The notes beneath the pieces were generated by a model, which saw only the letters and a program-made list of their open reading frames with translations, had not been told where the DNA came from and did not search any database. From Paracoccaceae bacterium (GTDB taxonomy: Bacteria; Pseudomonadota; Alphaproteobacteria; Rhodobacterales; Rhodobacteraceae), in the NCBI GenBank assembly GCA_006226775.1, contig SBGD01000030.1:1-64000 (forward strand): a DNA stretch of 64,000 nucleotides, in the 5' to 3' direction. The translations under genes and the position numbers were made by a program. Below, one piece after another: positions 51,593-62,233 of the stretch (positions are counted from its first letter, which is position 1; each line of letters opens with the position of its first letter).

Positions 51593-52276
51593 TCAGGCGC
51601 CGGTCACCCGGGCCAGGAGCGCCTGCGCCGCCGCATGTTCCGCCAGCCGCTTCGACCCGGCCTCGGCGCGTGCGCTCTCGCCGCTGTCCAGCCGTACCTC
51701 GATGACGAAGACCGGCGCATGATCCGGCCCGGTGCGGCTGACCTGCTCATAGGCCGGGGGCTTCTGGCCGCGCGCCTGGGCCCATTCCTGGAGGCTGGTC
51801 TTGGCGTCGCGGGCATCCTCCTCGACGCTGGCAATCCGCCGGCCCCAGAGCCGCAGCACCATGGCCTTGGCCGCCCCGAAGCCGCCGTCGAGATAGACCG
51901 CGGCGATCACCGCCTCCATCGCATCGCCCAGAAGCGCCATCTTGCGCCGCCCGCCCGAGAGCATCTCGGAGCGCCCCAGCTTCAGCGCCGCGCCCAGGTC
52001 GATCTGCCGGGCCACATCGGCACAGGTCTCCTTGCGCACCAGCGCGTTGAACCGCGGCGCCAGCTGGCCTTCCGAGGCGCCGGTATCGGCCTCGAGCAGC
52101 GCCTCGGCCATCACCAGACCCAGCACCCGGTCGCCGAGAAACTCCAGCCGCTGGTTATCGTCCCGCGTCGGAGTCGACATCGACGAATGGGTCACCGCCT
52201 GCTTCAGCAGCCGGGGATCGGCGAAGTCATGCCCCAGCCGCGCCTGCAGGGCCTTGATCTCGGCAGAGAGCTTCAC
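51593..52276 (-). CDS. rnc: Ribonuclease III
   Basis: 227 residues from a GTG at 52276 that overlaps the lepB stop by four bases (GTGA). The RNase III signature is [21 protein letters not shown], with a second acidic site [16 protein letters not shown]; a double-stranded RNA-binding domain follows ([34 protein letters not shown]). It cuts double-stranded RNA in rRNA maturation and message decay. The intergenic palindromes just downstream could be its own substrates. Confidence 0.95.
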   Translation of the reverse strand: MKLSAEIKALQARLGHDFADPRLLKQAVTHSSMSTPTRDDNQRLEFLGDRVLGLVMAEALLEADTGASEGQLAPRFNALVRKETCADVARQIDLGAALKLGRSEMLSGGRRKMALLGDAMEAVIAAVYLDGGFGAAKAMVLRLWGRRIASVEEDARDAKTSLQEWAQARGQKPPAYEQVSRTGPDHAPVFVIEVRLDSGESARAEAGSKRLAEHAAAQALLARVTGA

Positions 52277-53112
52277 TCGATCTTCTCGAAGAAACGATCC
52301 CCCCGCCAGGTCCAGAAATAGAGCATCGACCGGCCCGCGGAAGAGAACATCACCCGGTCGGCCCGGCCCACGAGGTTCTCGAACGGCACGAAGCCCACGC
52401 CGCCCACTTCCTGGCGGAAGCGCGAATCGGTGGAATTGTCGCGGTTGTCGCCCATCATGAAGTAATGCCCCTCGGGCACGGTGAAGACCGGCGTGTTGTC
52501 CGAGGGCTGCGGGCCGATGTTCAGCACCGAGTGGCTGGTGCCTTCCGGCAGGGTCTCGACGAATTTCTCCTTGAGACAGGTGCCGCCATCGCCCACCGGC
52601 GCATTGGCGCAGCGCGGGCTCAGCCCCTGCGGGCCCTGGGGGCCGGCAAGTTCCTCGAAGGTTCCGTCCGCCTCGAGCTTCACCGGCGCGCCGTCGATAT
52701 GCAGCACCGCATTTTTGATCTGGATCTTCTCGCCCGGCAGGCCCACCACGCGCTTGATGAAATCGCGCCCGGTCACCGGGTGGCGGAACACCGCGACATC
52801 GCCGCGCGCGGGTTCGCTGCCCAGCAGGCGGGTGTTGTCGCCATCGGCCCAGCCGCAGAAATCCTCGGCATCGAGGTTGATGCCGAAGCGCGGAATGATG
52901 ATCGACGGGCAGGAGGCATAGGAATAGCCATAGGCCATCTTGTTGACGAACAGGAAATCGCCGATCAGCAGCGTGTCCTTCATCGACCCCGAGGGGATCC
53001 AGAAGGGCTGAAAGAACACCGTGCGGAAGACGCCCGCTATGAGCAATGCATAGACGATGGTCTTGATCGTCTCGACGATCGCATTGCCTTTCTTTTCCTC
53101 GGCCATGGACAT
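52273..53112 (-). CDS. lepB: Signal peptidase I
   Basis: 279 residues. One N-terminal membrane segment (about 17-35) is followed by the catalytic serine S43 ([10 protein letters not shown]) and general-base lysine K120 ([12 protein letters not shown]); the [11 protein letters not shown] box is also intact. Two extra cysteine-bearing segments ([34 protein letters not shown]) lengthen the catalytic domain. It cleaves signal peptides at the periplasmic face. The ATG at 53112 has a GGGGAG ribosome site. rnc overlaps it downstream. Confidence 0.95.
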   Translation of the reverse strand: MSMAEEKKGNAIVETIKTIVYALLIAGVFRTVFFQPFWIPSGSMKDTLLIGDFLFVNKMAYGYSYASCPSIIIPRFGINLDAEDFCGWADGDNTRLLGSEPARGDVAVFRHPVTGRDFIKRVVGLPGEKIQIKNAVLHIDGAPVKLEADGTFEELAGPQGPQGLSPRCANAPVGDGGTCLKEKFVETLPEGTSHSVLNIGPQPSDNTPVFTVPEGHYFMMGDNRDNSTDSRFRQEVGGVGFVPFENLVGRADRVMFSSAGRSMLYFWTWRGDRFFEKIE

Positions 53113-53232
53113 GAAGCTCCCCGGGTTGGCTGTCGAGCGCTACATGCGGCTCAGACCCCGGGGTGTCAAGCAATCGGCGCTGGACGCGTGGGAATGTGAC
53201 GCGCATGCTGGGCCCGGCGTGAAAGCGAGGCG

Positions 53233-54747
53233 ATGATGGCGCAGACCCCCAATATCCTGATCCTGATGGTCGACCAGCTGACCGGCACCCTGTTTCCCGA
53301 CGGGCCGGCGGACTGGCTGCACACCCCGAACCTGCGCCGGCTGGCGCTGCGCTCGACCTGTTTTGCCAATGCCTATACCGCCTCGCCGCTCTGCGCGCCG
53401 GGGCGGGCGGGCTTCATGTCGGGGCTCCTGCCCTCGGCCACCGGCGTCTATGACAATGCCGCCGAGTTCGCCTCGCAGGTCCCCACCTATGCCCACCACC
53501 TGCGCCGCGCGGGCTATCGGACCTGCCTGTCGGGCAAGATGCACTTCGTCGGCCCCGACCAGTTGCACGGTTTCGAGGAACGGCTGACCACCGACATCTA
53601 CCCCGCCGATTTCGGCTGGACCCCGGATTATCGCCGGCCGGGCGAGCGGATCGACTGGTGGTATCACAACATGGGCTCCGTCACCGGCGCCGGCGTGGCC
53701 GAGATCACCAACCAGATGGAATACGACGACGAGGTCGCCTTTCACGCCCGGGCGAAACTCCTCGACCTCGCCCGCGGCCATGACGCGCGGCCCTGGTGCC
53801 TGACGGTCAGCTTCACCCATCCGCATGATCCTTACGTGGCCCGGCGCAAGTACTGGGATCTCTACGCCGATTGCGAACATCTGGACCCCCAGGTTCCGGC
53901 GATGGCCTACGCCGACCACGACCCGCATTCGCAGCGCATCTTCGATGCCAACGACTGGCGCAGCTTCGAGATCACCGAGGCGGACATCCGCCGCTCCCGC
54001 CGCGCCTATTTCGCCAATATCTCCTATCTCGACGACAAGATCGGCGAGATCCTGGGCGCGCTGGAAAGCACCGGGCAGGAGGCGATCGTGGTCTTTCTCT
54101 CGGACCATGGCGACATGCTGGGCGAGCGCGGGCTGTGGTTCAAGATGTCCTTCTTCGAGGGCTCCGCGCGGGTGCCCTTGATGATCTCTGCGCCCGGCAT
54201 GGAACCCGGTCTCGTCTCCGACCCGGTCTCGACCATCGACCTCTGCCCGACGCTCTGCGACCTCGCGGGCGTCAGCATGGCCGAGGTCATGCCCTGGACC
54301 GCGGGCGAGTCGCTGGTGCCCTTGGGCGCGGGCGGCGCGCGCGCCTCGCCGGTGGCGATGGAATACGCGGCAGAGGCCTCGCAGTCGCCGATGATCGCCT
54401 TGCGGTCGGGCCGGTGGAAATACACCAACTGCGCGATTGATCCCGAGCAATTGTTCGATCTCGAGGCCGATCCGCACGAGGTGACCAACCTTGCCGAAGA
54501 CCCCGCCCACGCCGAGGTGCTGGAGAAGTTCCGCCTTGCCGCCGCCGCCCGCTGGGATCTCGAGGCCTTCGACGCCGAGGTCCGCGAAAGCCAGGCCCGG
54601 CGGAAGGTGGTCTACGAGGCTCTGCGCAACGGCGACTACTACCCCTGGGACTACCAGCCGCTGCAAAAGGCCTCCGAGCGCTACATGCGCAATCACATGG
54701 ACCTGAACGTGGTGGAGGAAAGGCAGAGGTTTCCGCGGGGGGAGTGA
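53233..54747 (+). CDS. betC: Choline-sulfatase
   Basis: 504 residues of the alkaline phosphatase/sulfatase superfamily. The formylglycine cysteine is C54 in [14 protein letters not shown], with R58 completing C-x-P-x-R; metal ligands lie in MVDQLTG and [14 protein letters not shown]. The C-terminal [21 protein letters not shown] tail is typical of BetC. It releases choline and sulfate from choline-O-sulfate in the cytoplasm, feeding glycine betaine synthesis. No betA, betB or betI is adjacent. It is divergent from lepB. Confidence 0.9.
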   Translation: MMAQTPNILILMVDQLTGTLFPDGPADWLHTPNLRRLALRSTCFANAYTASPLCAPGRAGFMSGLLPSATGVYDNAAEFASQVPTYAHHLRRAGYRTCLSGKMHFVGPDQLHGFEERLTTDIYPADFGWTPDYRRPGERIDWWYHNMGSVTGAGVAEITNQMEYDDEVAFHARAKLLDLARGHDARPWCLTVSFTHPHDPYVARRKYWDLYADCEHLDPQVPAMAYADHDPHSQRIFDANDWRSFEITEADIRRSRRAYFANISYLDDKIGEILGALESTGQEAIVVFLSDHGDMLGERGLWFKMSFFEGSARVPLMISAPGMEPGLVSDPVSTIDLCPTLCDLAGVSMAEVMPWTAGESLVPLGAGGARASPVAMEYAAEASQSPMIALRSGRWKYTNCAIDPEQLFDLEADPHEVTNLAEDPAHAEVLEKFRLAAAARWDLEAFDAEVRESQARRKVVYEALRNGDYYPWDYQPLQKASERYMRNHMDLNVVEERQRFPRGE

Positions 54748-54949
54748 GCGCTGGTTTGGCCCGGGCTCAAGCCGCGCGTCGACGGGCCGAGGTGCGGCGA
54801 TCTGACGGGTGTTCGGCGCATTTTATGGCCGCCAAATCCGGAAAACCTCGGAACGACGCGCCTGCGTCAGAAGTATCGCCGTGCCGTGGGGCGGCCCGGC
54901 GATGCGCGGCGGCTTCGCCTTGACTCCGCGCCGCTGAACGCGCGCCATG

Positions 54950-55351
54950 TTACCCCACCGGCCGCGCCTCGATCAGCACCATGGCCTGCGCCCAGGGGTG
55001 ATCGTCGGTCAGGGTGACATGCAGGATCGCCTCGTGGCCCGGCGGGGTCAGGGCGTCGAGGCGGCGCTTTGCCCAGCCGGTCACATGCATCACCGGCTGG
55101 CCGGTGGGCAGGTTCGTCACCGACATGTCCTTCCAGGCGATGCCCATGCGCAGCCCGGTGCCCAGCGCCTTGGAGCAGGCTTCCTTCGCGGCCCAGCGCT
55201 TGGCATAGGTGGCGGCCTCATGCGGGCGCCGGGCGGCGCGGGCCTGTTCGCGCGGCGTGAAGACGCGGTTGCGGAAGCGGTCGCCGAACCGCGCGAGGAT
55301 GGCCTCTATCCGCTCGATGTTGCACAGGTCGGTGCCGATCCCGAGGATCAA
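54950..55351 (-). CDS. acpS: Holo-[acyl-carrier-protein] synthase
   Basis: 133 residues from a TTG at 55351 that overlaps the upstream stop by four bases (TTGA). The metal-binding D8 (GIGTDL) and E57 ([15 protein letters not shown]) are in place. It moves the phosphopantetheine arm of CoA to acyl carrier protein. It is the last gene of pdxJ-(exported protein)-acpS. In many Rhodobacteraceae this unit continues to lepB-rnc-era; here betC and a 200-base gap interrupt that order. Confidence 0.95.
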   Translation of the reverse strand: MILGIGTDLCNIERIEAILARFGDRFRNRVFTPREQARAARRPHEAATYAKRWAAKEACSKALGTGLRMGIAWKDMSVTNLPTGQPVMHVTGWAKRRLDALTPPGHEAILHVTLTDDHPWAQAMVLIEARPVG

Positions 55352-55812
55352 TCCGCCGGCCCCATCCGCGTCGCGATCGCGCCGGTCGCCTGGTTGACCT
55401 CGAGCCCCAGCCAGCCGCCGGTGATCCCGCCCGTCGCCGCATCGACATGGCGCACCGGGATGTCGAAGAGCAGGCCGCGCGCCGGATCGTAACCCGCGCT
55501 CAATGCGCCGAAGGCCATCTCGGCAAAGCCCATGGTCCCGTCATGGGAAATCATCCGGCACTGCCGCTCGCCAAGTTCGTTGTAGGGCGGCGAGAGGATC
55601 AGCAGGTGAAACGCGCCCGCCGCCGGCTCCACCGTGTCGAGCAGCGCCAGCCGGGTCTTGCCGTTGGAAAAGGTCCGGGTATTGGCCTCCCAGGGCTCGA
55701 CAATGGCCCGGGCGGCGGCGCGCCAGTCGCACACGGCCACGGTCTGGGCGCTGGCCCCGGTGGCCCCGGTGGCCCATGCCAGCAGCGCGGCGATCAGCAC
55801 CCCGCGGATCAT
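55348..55812 (-). CDS. Exported hypothetical protein between pdxJ and acpS
   Basis: 154 residues from the ATG at 55812, which overlaps the pdxJ stop by four bases (ATGA). A signal peptide covers about 1-22 ([20 protein letters not shown], then SAQ). The mature part has two cysteines ([20 protein letters not shown] and [11 protein letters not shown]), which may pair, and predicted beta-rich segments. No known domain is recognised. Its place between pdxJ and acpS, with overlaps at both ends, suggests a conserved operon member of unknown periplasmic role. Confidence 0.8.
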   Translation of the reverse strand: MIRGVLIAALLAWATGATGASAQTVAVCDWRAAARAIVEPWEANTRTFSNGKTRLALLDTVEPAAGAFHLLILSPPYNELGERQCRMISHDGTMGFAEMAFGALSAGYDPARGLLFDIPVRHVDAATGGITGGWLGLEVNQATGAIATRMGPAD

Positions 55813-56549
55813 GACCGCGCCGCATCCATCAGCCGCCGCATCTCGGCAATCGCGTCCTCCAGCCCGCGAAAGATCGCCTCGCCGATCAGGAAATGGCCGA
55901 TGTTGAGCTCGACCACCTGCGGGAAGGCCGCCACCGGGCCGACGGTCTCGTAGCTCAGCCCGTGGCCGGCGTGGACCTCGAGCCCCAGGTCCTCGGCGAA
56001 AGCCGCCATGTCGCGCAGCGCCGCCAGTTCGCGGTCGCGGTCCTCGGGCCGGTCCTCGTGGAAGGCATCGCAATAGGCGCCGGTGTGCAGTTCGATCACC
56101 TCGGCGCCGATCCGGTGCGCCGCCTCGATCTGGCGGCGGTCGGCGGCGATGAAGATCGACACGCGGCACCCCGCCTCGCGCAAAGGCGCTATGAAATGCG
56201 CCAGCCTGTTTTCCTCGCGCGCCACCTCGAGCCCGCCCTCGGTGGTGCGTTCCTCGCGCTTTTCCGGCACGATGCAGACCGCATGCGGCTTGTGGCGCAG
56301 GGCGATGCGCTGCATCTCCTCGGTGGCGGCCATCTCGAAATTGAGCGGCACCGTCAGGGCCTGCATCAGCCCGTCGATATCGATGTCGGAAATATGCCGC
56401 CGATCCTCGCGCAGATGCGCGGTGATGCCGTCGGCGCCGGCCGCTTCGGCCAGTTTCGCTGCCCGCAGCGGATCGGGAAAGGCCCCGCCCCGGGCATTGC
56501 GGACGGTGGCCACATGGTCGATGTTCACGCCGAGTCTGAGCTTTTTCAT
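55809..56549 (-). CDS. pdxJ: Pyridoxine 5'-phosphate synthase
   Basis: 246 residues. It starts [22 protein letters not shown] and shows the PdxJ barrel motifs [49 protein letters not shown] and [10 protein letters not shown]. It condenses 3-amino-1-hydroxyacetone phosphate with deoxyxylulose phosphate to make pyridoxine phosphate. It is the first gene of a three-gene overlapping unit; a 116-base gap separates it from the DUF2062 gene upstream. Confidence 0.96.
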   Translation of the reverse strand: MKKLRLGVNIDHVATVRNARGGAFPDPLRAAKLAEAAGADGITAHLREDRRHISDIDIDGLMQALTVPLNFEMAATEEMQRIALRHKPHAVCIVPEKREERTTEGGLEVAREENRLAHFIAPLREAGCRVSIFIAADRRQIEAAHRIGAEVIELHTGAYCDAFHEDRPEDRDRELAALRDMAAFAEDLGLEVHAGHGLSYETVGPVAAFPQVVELNIGHFLIGEAIFRGLEDAIAEMRRLMDAARS

Positions 56550-56665
56550 GTGACACGGGGTCCTTTGATCGCAGCATCCGGGCCACAGGCTAGCGCCCCG
56601 CGCGCCAAGTGAAAAGCCGAATGCGCAGCCGGTGGCGCCGCTTTTGCCGGCCCCGCCGGCCCCGC

Positions 56666-57337
56666 TCACTCTGCCTTTTTCGCGGCGTCCTCGGCCTGGG
56701 CCTTCTTCTTGGCGGCGGCCTTGGCCTTGATCGCTTCGATCCGCTTCTTGATCGCGCCCTTGCGGCGGGCCTGGTAGGCGCGGATCAGCGGCTCGGCGAT
56801 GAGATAGGCGATGGTCGCCGCGACGATGCCCGGAACGATGCCGCCGATCATGTAGGGGTAGAAGACATCGTGCCAGAAGACCTGGAGCCCGTGCCAATCC
56901 TGCGGGCGGCCATGCACCCAGTACCAGAAGTTGCGGGTCAGATCCTCGCCCGCATCGACGAACTTGCCCATCAGCGTGCGCTCGACATCCGGCGACAGCT
57001 TGGTGCCCAGAAGGTAATAGCCGGTCTGCAGCGAGATCAGCCCGATCGGCACATAGGTCAAGGGATTGCCGAAGAAGGTGCCCAGCAGCGCCGCCAGGAT
57101 ATTGCCGCGCATGATGAAGGCCAGAAGCCCCGCCACCACGAAATGCATCGAGTAGAACGGGGTGAAGGTGGTGAAGACCCCGGCCCAGATGCCGCGGGCG
57201 ATCTTTTCCGGCGGATCGGGAAGCCGCCGCAACCGGTGCTTGACGTAGCGCGCCGCACGGCCCCAACCGCCCCGGGGCCAGAAGAATTCCAAGACGGCGC
57301 GCCAGGTCGGTTTTCTGTCGCGGCGTTTGAATACCAC
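56666..57337 (-). CDS. DUF2062 domain-containing membrane protein
   Basis: 223 residues from a GTG at 57337. A basic N-terminus ([12 protein letters not shown]) precedes the DUF2062 core with [53 protein letters not shown], two to four membrane helices, and a second hydrophobic pair near 165-185. The tail is lysine/alanine rich ([19 protein letters not shown]) and may be a cytoplasmic coiled tail. The function is unknown. It lies 15 bases after rsh. Confidence 0.86.
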   Translation of the reverse strand: MVFKRRDRKPTWRAVLEFFWPRGGWGRAARYVKHRLRRLPDPPEKIARGIWAGVFTTFTPFYSMHFVVAGLLAFIMRGNILAALLGTFFGNPLTYVPIGLISLQTGYYLLGTKLSPDVERTLMGKFVDAGEDLTRNFWYWVHGRPQDWHGLQVFWHDVFYPYMIGGIVPGIVAATIAYLIAEPLIRAYQARRKGAIKKRIEAIKAKAAAKKKAQAEDAAKKAE

Positions 57338-57352
57338 GGGGAACGTGTCCTT

Positions 57353-59491
57353 TCAGTTCGCTTCGGCGCGGGCCGCGATCGGCGTGACGTCACGCATCCG
57401 CGACACGCGGGCCACGTCGCTTTCCGCCTCGAGCGCGGTGAACAGGGAATGCAGGTGTTCAGCGTCGCGCAATTCAACGTTAAGGTACAAGCGATAAAAA
57501 TCCGGTTTCCGGTCGATGAATTCAAGGTCCGAGATATTCGCCTTGTGCTCGCCGATCAATGTGCAAATGCGTCCCAGCACGCCGGCGTCGTTCGACATGG
57601 TGATATTCAGTGTCACCACATAGGCCGCCGGGTGCTTGCCCTCCTGCCAGTGCAGGTCGAGCCAGCGTTCGGGCTGATCCTCGTATTCGGCCAGTTTCTC
57701 GCAGTCGATCTTGTGGACCACGACGCCCTGGCCGCGAAAGGTGATGCCGACGATGCGCTCACCCGGCAGGGGCTGGCAACAGGGGGCGCGGCGGAAGCCC
57801 TGGCCCTTTTCCAGCCCGATCACCGCGCGCTTGCGGTCGATCTCGTCGCCGTCTTCGGGCACGAGGTCGGGATAGACCGCCTCGACCACCGCGCGGGTGG
57901 TCAGTTCCGCCGAGCCGAGCCGCGCCAGCAGCGTCTCGGCATCTTCCAGCCGGAGCTTGCGGGCGGCGGTTTCCAGCACCTTGTCCTTGGCCTTGCGCCC
58001 CACATGTTCAAAGGCGGCGCGGGCCAGTTCCCAGCCCAGCCGCACGAAGCGCTCGCGGTCCTGTTCGCGCAGCGCCCGGCGGATCGCGCTTTTCGCCTTG
58101 CCGGTGATGGCGATGTCCAGCCAGGTGGCCTGGGGCATCTGGCCATCGGCGGTGATGATGTCGACCGACTGGCCGTTCTTGAGCCGGGTCCAGAGCGGCA
58201 CGCGGATGCCGTCGACCTTGGCACCGACACAGGCGTGGCCGATCCGGGTGTGGATCGCATAGGCGAAATCCAGCGGCGTGCCGCCGCGCGGCAGCTTGAT
58301 GACGTCGCCCTTGGGCGTGAAGCAGAAGACCTGGTCGGAATACATCTCGAGCTTGACGGCCTCGAGGAAATCCTCGTGATCCTCGTCGTCCTGGAACTGC
58401 TCGGTGAGCGAGGAAATCCACTTGGCCGGATCGACGGCAAAGGGGTTTTCGCTGCGCACCCCGTCGCGGTAGGACCAATGCGCCGCGACGCCGGTCTCGG
58501 CCACGTCGTGCATCTGGCGGGTGCGGATCTGCACCTCGACCCGCTTGCCGTCGCGGCCCGAGACCGTGGTGTGGATCGAGCGGTAGCCGTTCGACTTGGG
58601 CTGGCTGATGTAATCCTTGAACCGCCCCGGAACGGCGCGCCAGCGCTGGTGGATGGCGCCGAGCACGCGGTAGCAATCGGCCTCGGTCTCGGTGATGATG
58701 CGAAAGCCGTAGATGTCCGACAGGCGCGAGAACGCCAGTTCCTTTTCCTGCATCTTGCGCCAGATCGAATAGGGCTTCTTGGCGCGGCCGAAGACCTGGG
58801 CCTCGATGCCGGCCTTTTCCAGCTCGAGCCGCATGTCGCCGGTGATCTTCTGGATCACGTCGCCGGTTTCGCGCTGCAGGGTGATGAAGCGGCGGATGAT
58901 GCTGGCGCGGCCCTCGGGGTTGAGCACGCGAAAGGCCAGGTCCTCCAGCTCGTCGCGCATCCACTGCATCCCCATGCGCCCGGCCAGCGGCGCGAAGATG
59001 TCCATCGTCTCGCGCGCCTTCTGGACCTGCTTGTCCACCCGCATCGCCTTGATCGTGCGCATGTTGTGCAGCCGGTCGGCCAGCTTGACCAGGATCACCC
59101 GCAGATCGCGGCTCATCGCCATGAAGAGCTTGCGGAAGTTCTCGGCCTGCTTGGTCTCGGAAGAGTTCAGTTGCAGGTTGGTCAGCTTGGTGACGCCATC
59201 GACCAGCACCGCGATCTCCTGGCCGAATTTCTCGGAGATCTGGCTGTAGGTGCTCTTGGTGTCCTCGATCGTGTCGTGCAGCAGGGCGGTGACGATGGTG
59301 GCATCGTCCAGCCGCTGCTCGGTCAGGATCGCGGCGACGGCGACCGGATGGGTGAAATAGGGCTCGCCCGAGCGGCGCGTCTGGCCCTCGTGCATCTCGC
59401 GGCCATAGTCATAGGCCGCGCGGATCAGCGCCTCGTTGGTCTTGGGATTGTAGTTGTGAACAAGCGCAATGAGGTCGTCGGCTGAAATCAT
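57353..59491 (-). CDS. rsh: Bifunctional (p)ppGpp synthetase/hydrolase (RelA/SpoT homologue)
   Basis: 712 residues, long RSH form. The hydrolase HD pair is H72-D73 in LLHDTIEDT with H48 (FTHPVAV); the synthetase core has [31 protein letters not shown] and [11 protein letters not shown]; a TGS domain (about 385-445) and a C-terminal ACT domain end the chain. Both catalytic centres look intact, as expected for the only long RSH of most alphaproteobacteria. It makes and removes the stringent-response alarmone. rpoZ lies 30 bases upstream on the same strand, the standard spoT-rpoZ pairing. Confidence 0.95.
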   Translation of the reverse strand: MISADDLIALVHNYNPKTNEALIRAAYDYGREMHEGQTRRSGEPYFTHPVAVAAILTEQRLDDATIVTALLHDTIEDTKSTYSQISEKFGQEIAVLVDGVTKLTNLQLNSSETKQAENFRKLFMAMSRDLRVILVKLADRLHNMRTIKAMRVDKQVQKARETMDIFAPLAGRMGMQWMRDELEDLAFRVLNPEGRASIIRRFITLQRETGDVIQKITGDMRLELEKAGIEAQVFGRAKKPYSIWRKMQEKELAFSRLSDIYGFRIITETEADCYRVLGAIHQRWRAVPGRFKDYISQPKSNGYRSIHTTVSGRDGKRVEVQIRTRQMHDVAETGVAAHWSYRDGVRSENPFAVDPAKWISSLTEQFQDDEDHEDFLEAVKLEMYSDQVFCFTPKGDVIKLPRGGTPLDFAYAIHTRIGHACVGAKVDGIRVPLWTRLKNGQSVDIITADGQMPQATWLDIAITGKAKSAIRRALREQDRERFVRLGWELARAAFEHVGRKAKDKVLETAARKLRLEDAETLLARLGSAELTTRAVVEAVYPDLVPEDGDEIDRKRAVIGLEKGQGFRRAPCCQPLPGERIVGITFRGQGVVVHKIDCEKLAEYEDQPERWLDLHWQEGKHPAAYVVTLNITMSNDAGVLGRICTLIGEHKANISDLEFIDRKPDFYRLYLNVELRDAEHLHSLFTALEAESDVARVSRMRDVTPIAARAEAN

Positions 59492-59521
59492 CGCGTGTCC
59501 CGAGAGCGTCGCTGGCTGAGA

Positions 59522-59875
59522 TCAGCCCTGGCCCTGCGCCTCCATCAGAGCCCGCAGCAGCTTTTCTTCCGACATGTCGTCGTCCTGCGGCTTGTCGGGC
59601 TCGGCCCCCATCAGAAGCGCCATGGCGTCTTCTTCCGGCTCGTCGACCTCGATCTGCGACTGGTTCGACTCGATCATCCGTTCGCGCAGGTCGTCGGCGC
59701 GCTGGGTCTCGTCGGCGATCTCGCGCAGGGCGACGACCGGGTTCTTGTCATTGTCGCGGTCGACGGTGATCGCCGCCCCGGCCGAGATCTCGCGCGCCCG
59801 ATGGGCCGCGAGCATAACCAGCTCGAACCGGTTGGGAACCTTGTCGACGCAATCTTCGACTGTCACGCGGGCCAT
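59522..59875 (-). CDS. rpoZ: DNA-directed RNA polymerase omega subunit
   Basis: 117 residues. The omega fold is clear: [50 protein letters not shown]. The C-terminal 45 residues are acidic ([31 protein letters not shown]), as in alphaproteobacterial forms. Omega stabilises beta-prime and helps form the ppGpp site on polymerase, which fits its place just upstream of rsh. Confidence 0.96.
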   Translation of the reverse strand: MARVTVEDCVDKVPNRFELVMLAAHRAREISAGAAITVDRDNDKNPVVALREIADETQRADDLRERMIESNQSQIEVDEPEEDAMALLMGAEPDKPQDDDMSEEKLLRALMEAQGQG

Positions 59876-59980
59876 GGGGAATCTCCGTCTGGGAAGTTCG
59901 GTCAGAAAGTCTAGCTTCTAAGGCGGATCAAAGGACTTGACAAGCAGGTTTTCCCCGCCAACCGCCGAGACCTTCCGGTC

Positions 59981-60532
59981 TCACAAAGCTTTGACCCCGG
60001 CACGCTCGTCCTCGGGCCGCGCGGCGGCCATTGCCAGGACGGTGCGGCCCAGCACCGGGTGCCGCCAGTCGGGCGCCACATCGCACAGCGGCACCAGCAC
60101 GAAGGCGCGCTCCTGCATCCGCGGATGCGGCAGGATCAGCCGGTCGGGCGCCTGGCGCATCTGCGCCGCGAGCGGCAGGCCCTGCCAGCGGGTCCAGGTG
60201 GCCAGGTCCGGCAGCACCCGGTCGCCCAGCGCGATCAGGTCGAGATCGAGCGTCCGCATCCCCCAGCGCACCGCGCGCGCGCGGGCAAACTCGGCCTCGA
60301 CTTCGTGCAGCAGCGCCAGCAGATCGCCGGCCGATCCCTCCCAGGTGGCGGCCAGCGCGGCATTGACGTAATCGGGCCCGGCGCCGGGCGGGAAACAGGC
60401 GGTTTCATAGAACCGGCTCCGCGCGCGAATCGCCAAACCGCTTTCGGACAGGCGCAAGATCGCGGCATCCAGCGTCTGTTTCGGCGATTTTCCATGCAAC
60501 GGCAGGTTGGCACCCAGCGCAATCAACGCCAT
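59981..60532 (-). CDS. folK: 2-amino-4-hydroxy-6-hydroxymethyldihydropteridine pyrophosphokinase
   Basis: 183 residues from the ATG at 60532. HPPK signatures are ALIALGANLP at the N-terminus, FYETACFPPGAGPDYVNAA and the metal/ATP site RWGMRTLDLDLIALGD..LPHPRMQERAFVLVPL. It activates the pterin for folate synthesis. An open frame extends to a TTG at 60595, which would add 21 residues; the ribosome site at 60532 is weak, so the start is uncertain. It is divergent from the NYN gene. Confidence 0.92.
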   Translation of the reverse strand: MALIALGANLPLHGKSPKQTLDAAILRLSESGLAIRARSRFYETACFPPGAGPDYVNAALAATWEGSAGDLLALLHEVEAEFARARAVRWGMRTLDLDLIALGDRVLPDLATWTRWQGLPLAAQMRQAPDRLILPHPRMQERAFVLVPLCDVAPDWRHPVLGRTVLAMAAARPEDERAGVKAL

Positions 60533-60679
60533 TTTCGCGTTAAAGTTGCGGCGGATATCTTCTTTTTGCGGTTCTGCATCTTGCAGCACGGCCAATATTC
60601 TCTACCTTTACTGGCGGCTCATCCGCAAATCATCACTCACGGAGCGGAGACTGAGCCCATATTATTGGAAGGGCAATTT

Positions 60680-61249
60680 ATGTTTTACAAGGACGAACGG
60701 CTTGCGCTGTTCATCGACGGATCCAATCTTTACGCGGCCGCCAAGGCACTTGGGTTCGACATCGACTACAAGCTTCTCCGCCAGGAATTCGTGCGGCGCG
60801 GCAAGCTGCTGCGCGCCTTTTATTACACGGCCCTGCTGGAGAACGAGGAATATTCGCCGATCCGACCGCTTGTCGACTGGCTGCACTACAACGGCTTCAC
60901 CATGGTCACCAAGCCGGCCAAGGAATACACCGACAGCCAGGGGCGCCGTAAGGTCAAGGGCAACATGGACATCGAGCTTTGCGTCGATGCGATGGAGCTT
61001 GCGCCGCGGGTGGATCACATCGTCCTGTTTTCCGGAGATGGGGATTTCCGGCCGCTGGTGGAAAGCCTCCAGCGTCAGGGCGTGCGGGTGTCCGTGGTGT
61101 CGACCATCCGAAGCCAGCCGCCGATGATCGCCGATGAACTGCGCCGCCAGGCCGACAACTTCATCGAACTCGACGGGCTGCGCGACGTGATCGGCCGCCC
61201 GCCGCGCGAACATGCCGAGCCGCGCCCGGCCTCAGCGGTGAGCGGCTGA
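60680..61249 (+). CDS. NYN domain-containing protein (LabA/DUF88-like)
   Basis: 189 residues from the ATG at 60680 with a GGAAGGG ribosome site. The PIN-like NYN core shows LALFIDGSNLYAAAKALGFDID (D13, N16), KVKGNMDIELCVDAMELA and HIVLFSGDGDFRPLVESLQRQGVRVSVVST; these acidic residues are those of PIN-type nucleases. NYN proteins are putative ribonucleases or RNA-binding factors. The tail (GRPPREHAEPRPASAVSG) is disordered. It is divergent from folK and followed by a YqaA-like gene. Confidence 0.9.
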   Translation: MFYKDERLALFIDGSNLYAAAKALGFDIDYKLLRQEFVRRGKLLRAFYYTALLENEEYSPIRPLVDWLHYNGFTMVTKPAKEYTDSQGRRKVKGNMDIELCVDAMELAPRVDHIVLFSGDGDFRPLVESLQRQGVRVSVVSTIRSQPPMIADELRRQADNFIELDGLRDVIGRPPREHAEPRPASAVSG

Positions 61250-61268
61250 TCCCGCCCGGGCCGGGGAT

Positions 61269-61700
61269 TTGGGCGAGCTCGGATCCCTGCTGACGCTGTT
61301 TGCGGCGGCCTTCGGCGCGGCGACCATCCTGCCCTTCCAGTCGGAAGTGGTCTTCGTGGCGATGCAGCTGGGCGACGCCGCGCCCGTCGTCATGCTGGTC
61401 CTCTGGGCCAGCCTCGGCAACGTGCTGGGCGCCTGCGTGAACTATGCCCTCGGGCGCTGGGCCAGCCACCTGGAACAGCGCCCCTGGTTTCCCGCCAGCC
61501 GGGCCCAGATGGCCCGGGCCGAGGGCTGGTATCTCCGCTGGGGGGTCTGGACGCTGCTGCTCAGCTGGGCGCCGCTGGGCGATGCCTTCACCGTGATCGC
61601 CGGCATCCTGCGCACGCCGCTGTGGCTGTTCCTGGCGCTGGTCACCCTGGCCAAGACCGGGCGCTACATCCTGCTGGCCTGGGCCACCGCCCAGGTCTGA
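61269..61700 (+). CDS. YqaA family small membrane protein (SNARE-associated/DedA-like)
   Basis: 143 residues from a TTG at 61269. Four hydrophobic segments (about 8-26, 38-60, 88-110, 115-140) with FGAATILPFQSEVVFVAMQ, GNVLGACVNYALGRW and SWAPLGDAFTVIAGILRTP match the YqaA branch of the VTT/DedA membrane family. DedA proteins are thought to move lipids across the inner membrane; YqaA itself is uncharacterised. The ribosome site is only GGGG, so the start is moderately sure. It follows the NYN gene by 19 bases. Confidence 0.82.
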   Translation: MGELGSLLTLFAAAFGAATILPFQSEVVFVAMQLGDAAPVVMLVLWASLGNVLGACVNYALGRWASHLEQRPWFPASRAQMARAEGWYLRWGVWTLLLSWAPLGDAFTVIAGILRTPLWLFLALVTLAKTGRYILLAWATAQV

Positions 61701-61703
61701 GCG

Positions 61704-62180
61704 CTATTGAGACGCCATGAACCGCTGGTTCAGCGCATCGTGCCGGGCGATGATCTCGTCGGGCCATTGCGCCTTGATGAAGGCCAGCACCGCAAGGATG
61801 TCGGCATCGCTCAGCTGGTCGCCGAAGCCTTCCATGGTGGATTGCACCGCGCCGCCGGTCACCGCTTCGGTGCCGTGTTTGGTGATCGCGAAGATCTGGG
61901 CGTCGGGGTGGTGCCAGGTATGGCCGGTCTCGTCATGCGGCGGCGCGCGCAGGGAGCCGTCGGCATTTCGCGCCCGCCAGTCCCCCTCGCCCTCCAGCGC
62001 CGCACCATGGCAGGCGGCGCAGTTCTCGGCATAAAGCGCCGCCCCCGCCGCGACCGCCTCCGCGTCCCAATAGGGCACCACGCCCGCCGCGCCCTCCGGC
62101 CGGTCTCCGGCCAGCGCCGCTCCGGCGCCCAGGCAGGTCGCACCCAGGCACATCGCCCCCAGGGCTGCTCGTGTCCGCAT
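61704..62180 (-). CDS. c-type cytochrome, exported
   Basis: 158 residues from the ATG at 62180 with an AAAGGAG ribosome site. Signal peptide about 1-24 ([20 protein letters not shown]). One heme site, C54-AA-C57-H58 in [22 protein letters not shown], and a likely methionine ligand in [27 protein letters not shown]. This is a mono-heme class I cytochrome of the kind found next to copper or oxidase genes; its partner is unknown. The stop lies 3 bases from the convergent YqaA stop. Upstream lies a perfect 18-base palindrome. Confidence 0.88.
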   Translation of the reverse strand: MRTRAALGAMCLGATCLGAGAALAGDRPEGAAGVVPYWDAEAVAAGAALYAENCAACHGAALEGEGDWRARNADGSLRAPPHDETGHTWHHPDAQIFAITKHGTEAVTGGAVQSTMEGFGDQLSDADILAVLAFIKAQWPDEIIARHDALNQRFMASQ

Positions 62181-62215
62181 GTCGTCACTCCTTTCGGTTT
62201 TGCCCAGCGCTCGGG

Positions 62216-62233
62216 CCTTCCCGCGCGGGAAGG
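62216..62233. promoter_or_regulatory. 18-base palindrome in the cytochrome c / ispH divergent region
   Basis: CCTTCCCGCGCGGGAAGG at 62216-62233 is perfectly palindromic and, on the minus strand, directly follows TTGACC (62232-62237), facing the cytochrome gene. It resembles MerR/CueR-type operators but has a 6-base rather than 7-base centre. A second dyad, CGTGAGC-AC-GCTCACG, lies nearby at about 62258-62273. Confidence 0.4.

Noticed and set aside
56609-59485. A 958-codon open frame on the plus strand opposite rsh and the DUF2062 gene
   Set aside because: Low-complexity composition and no motif; rsh with intact catalytic sites lies on the opposite strand.
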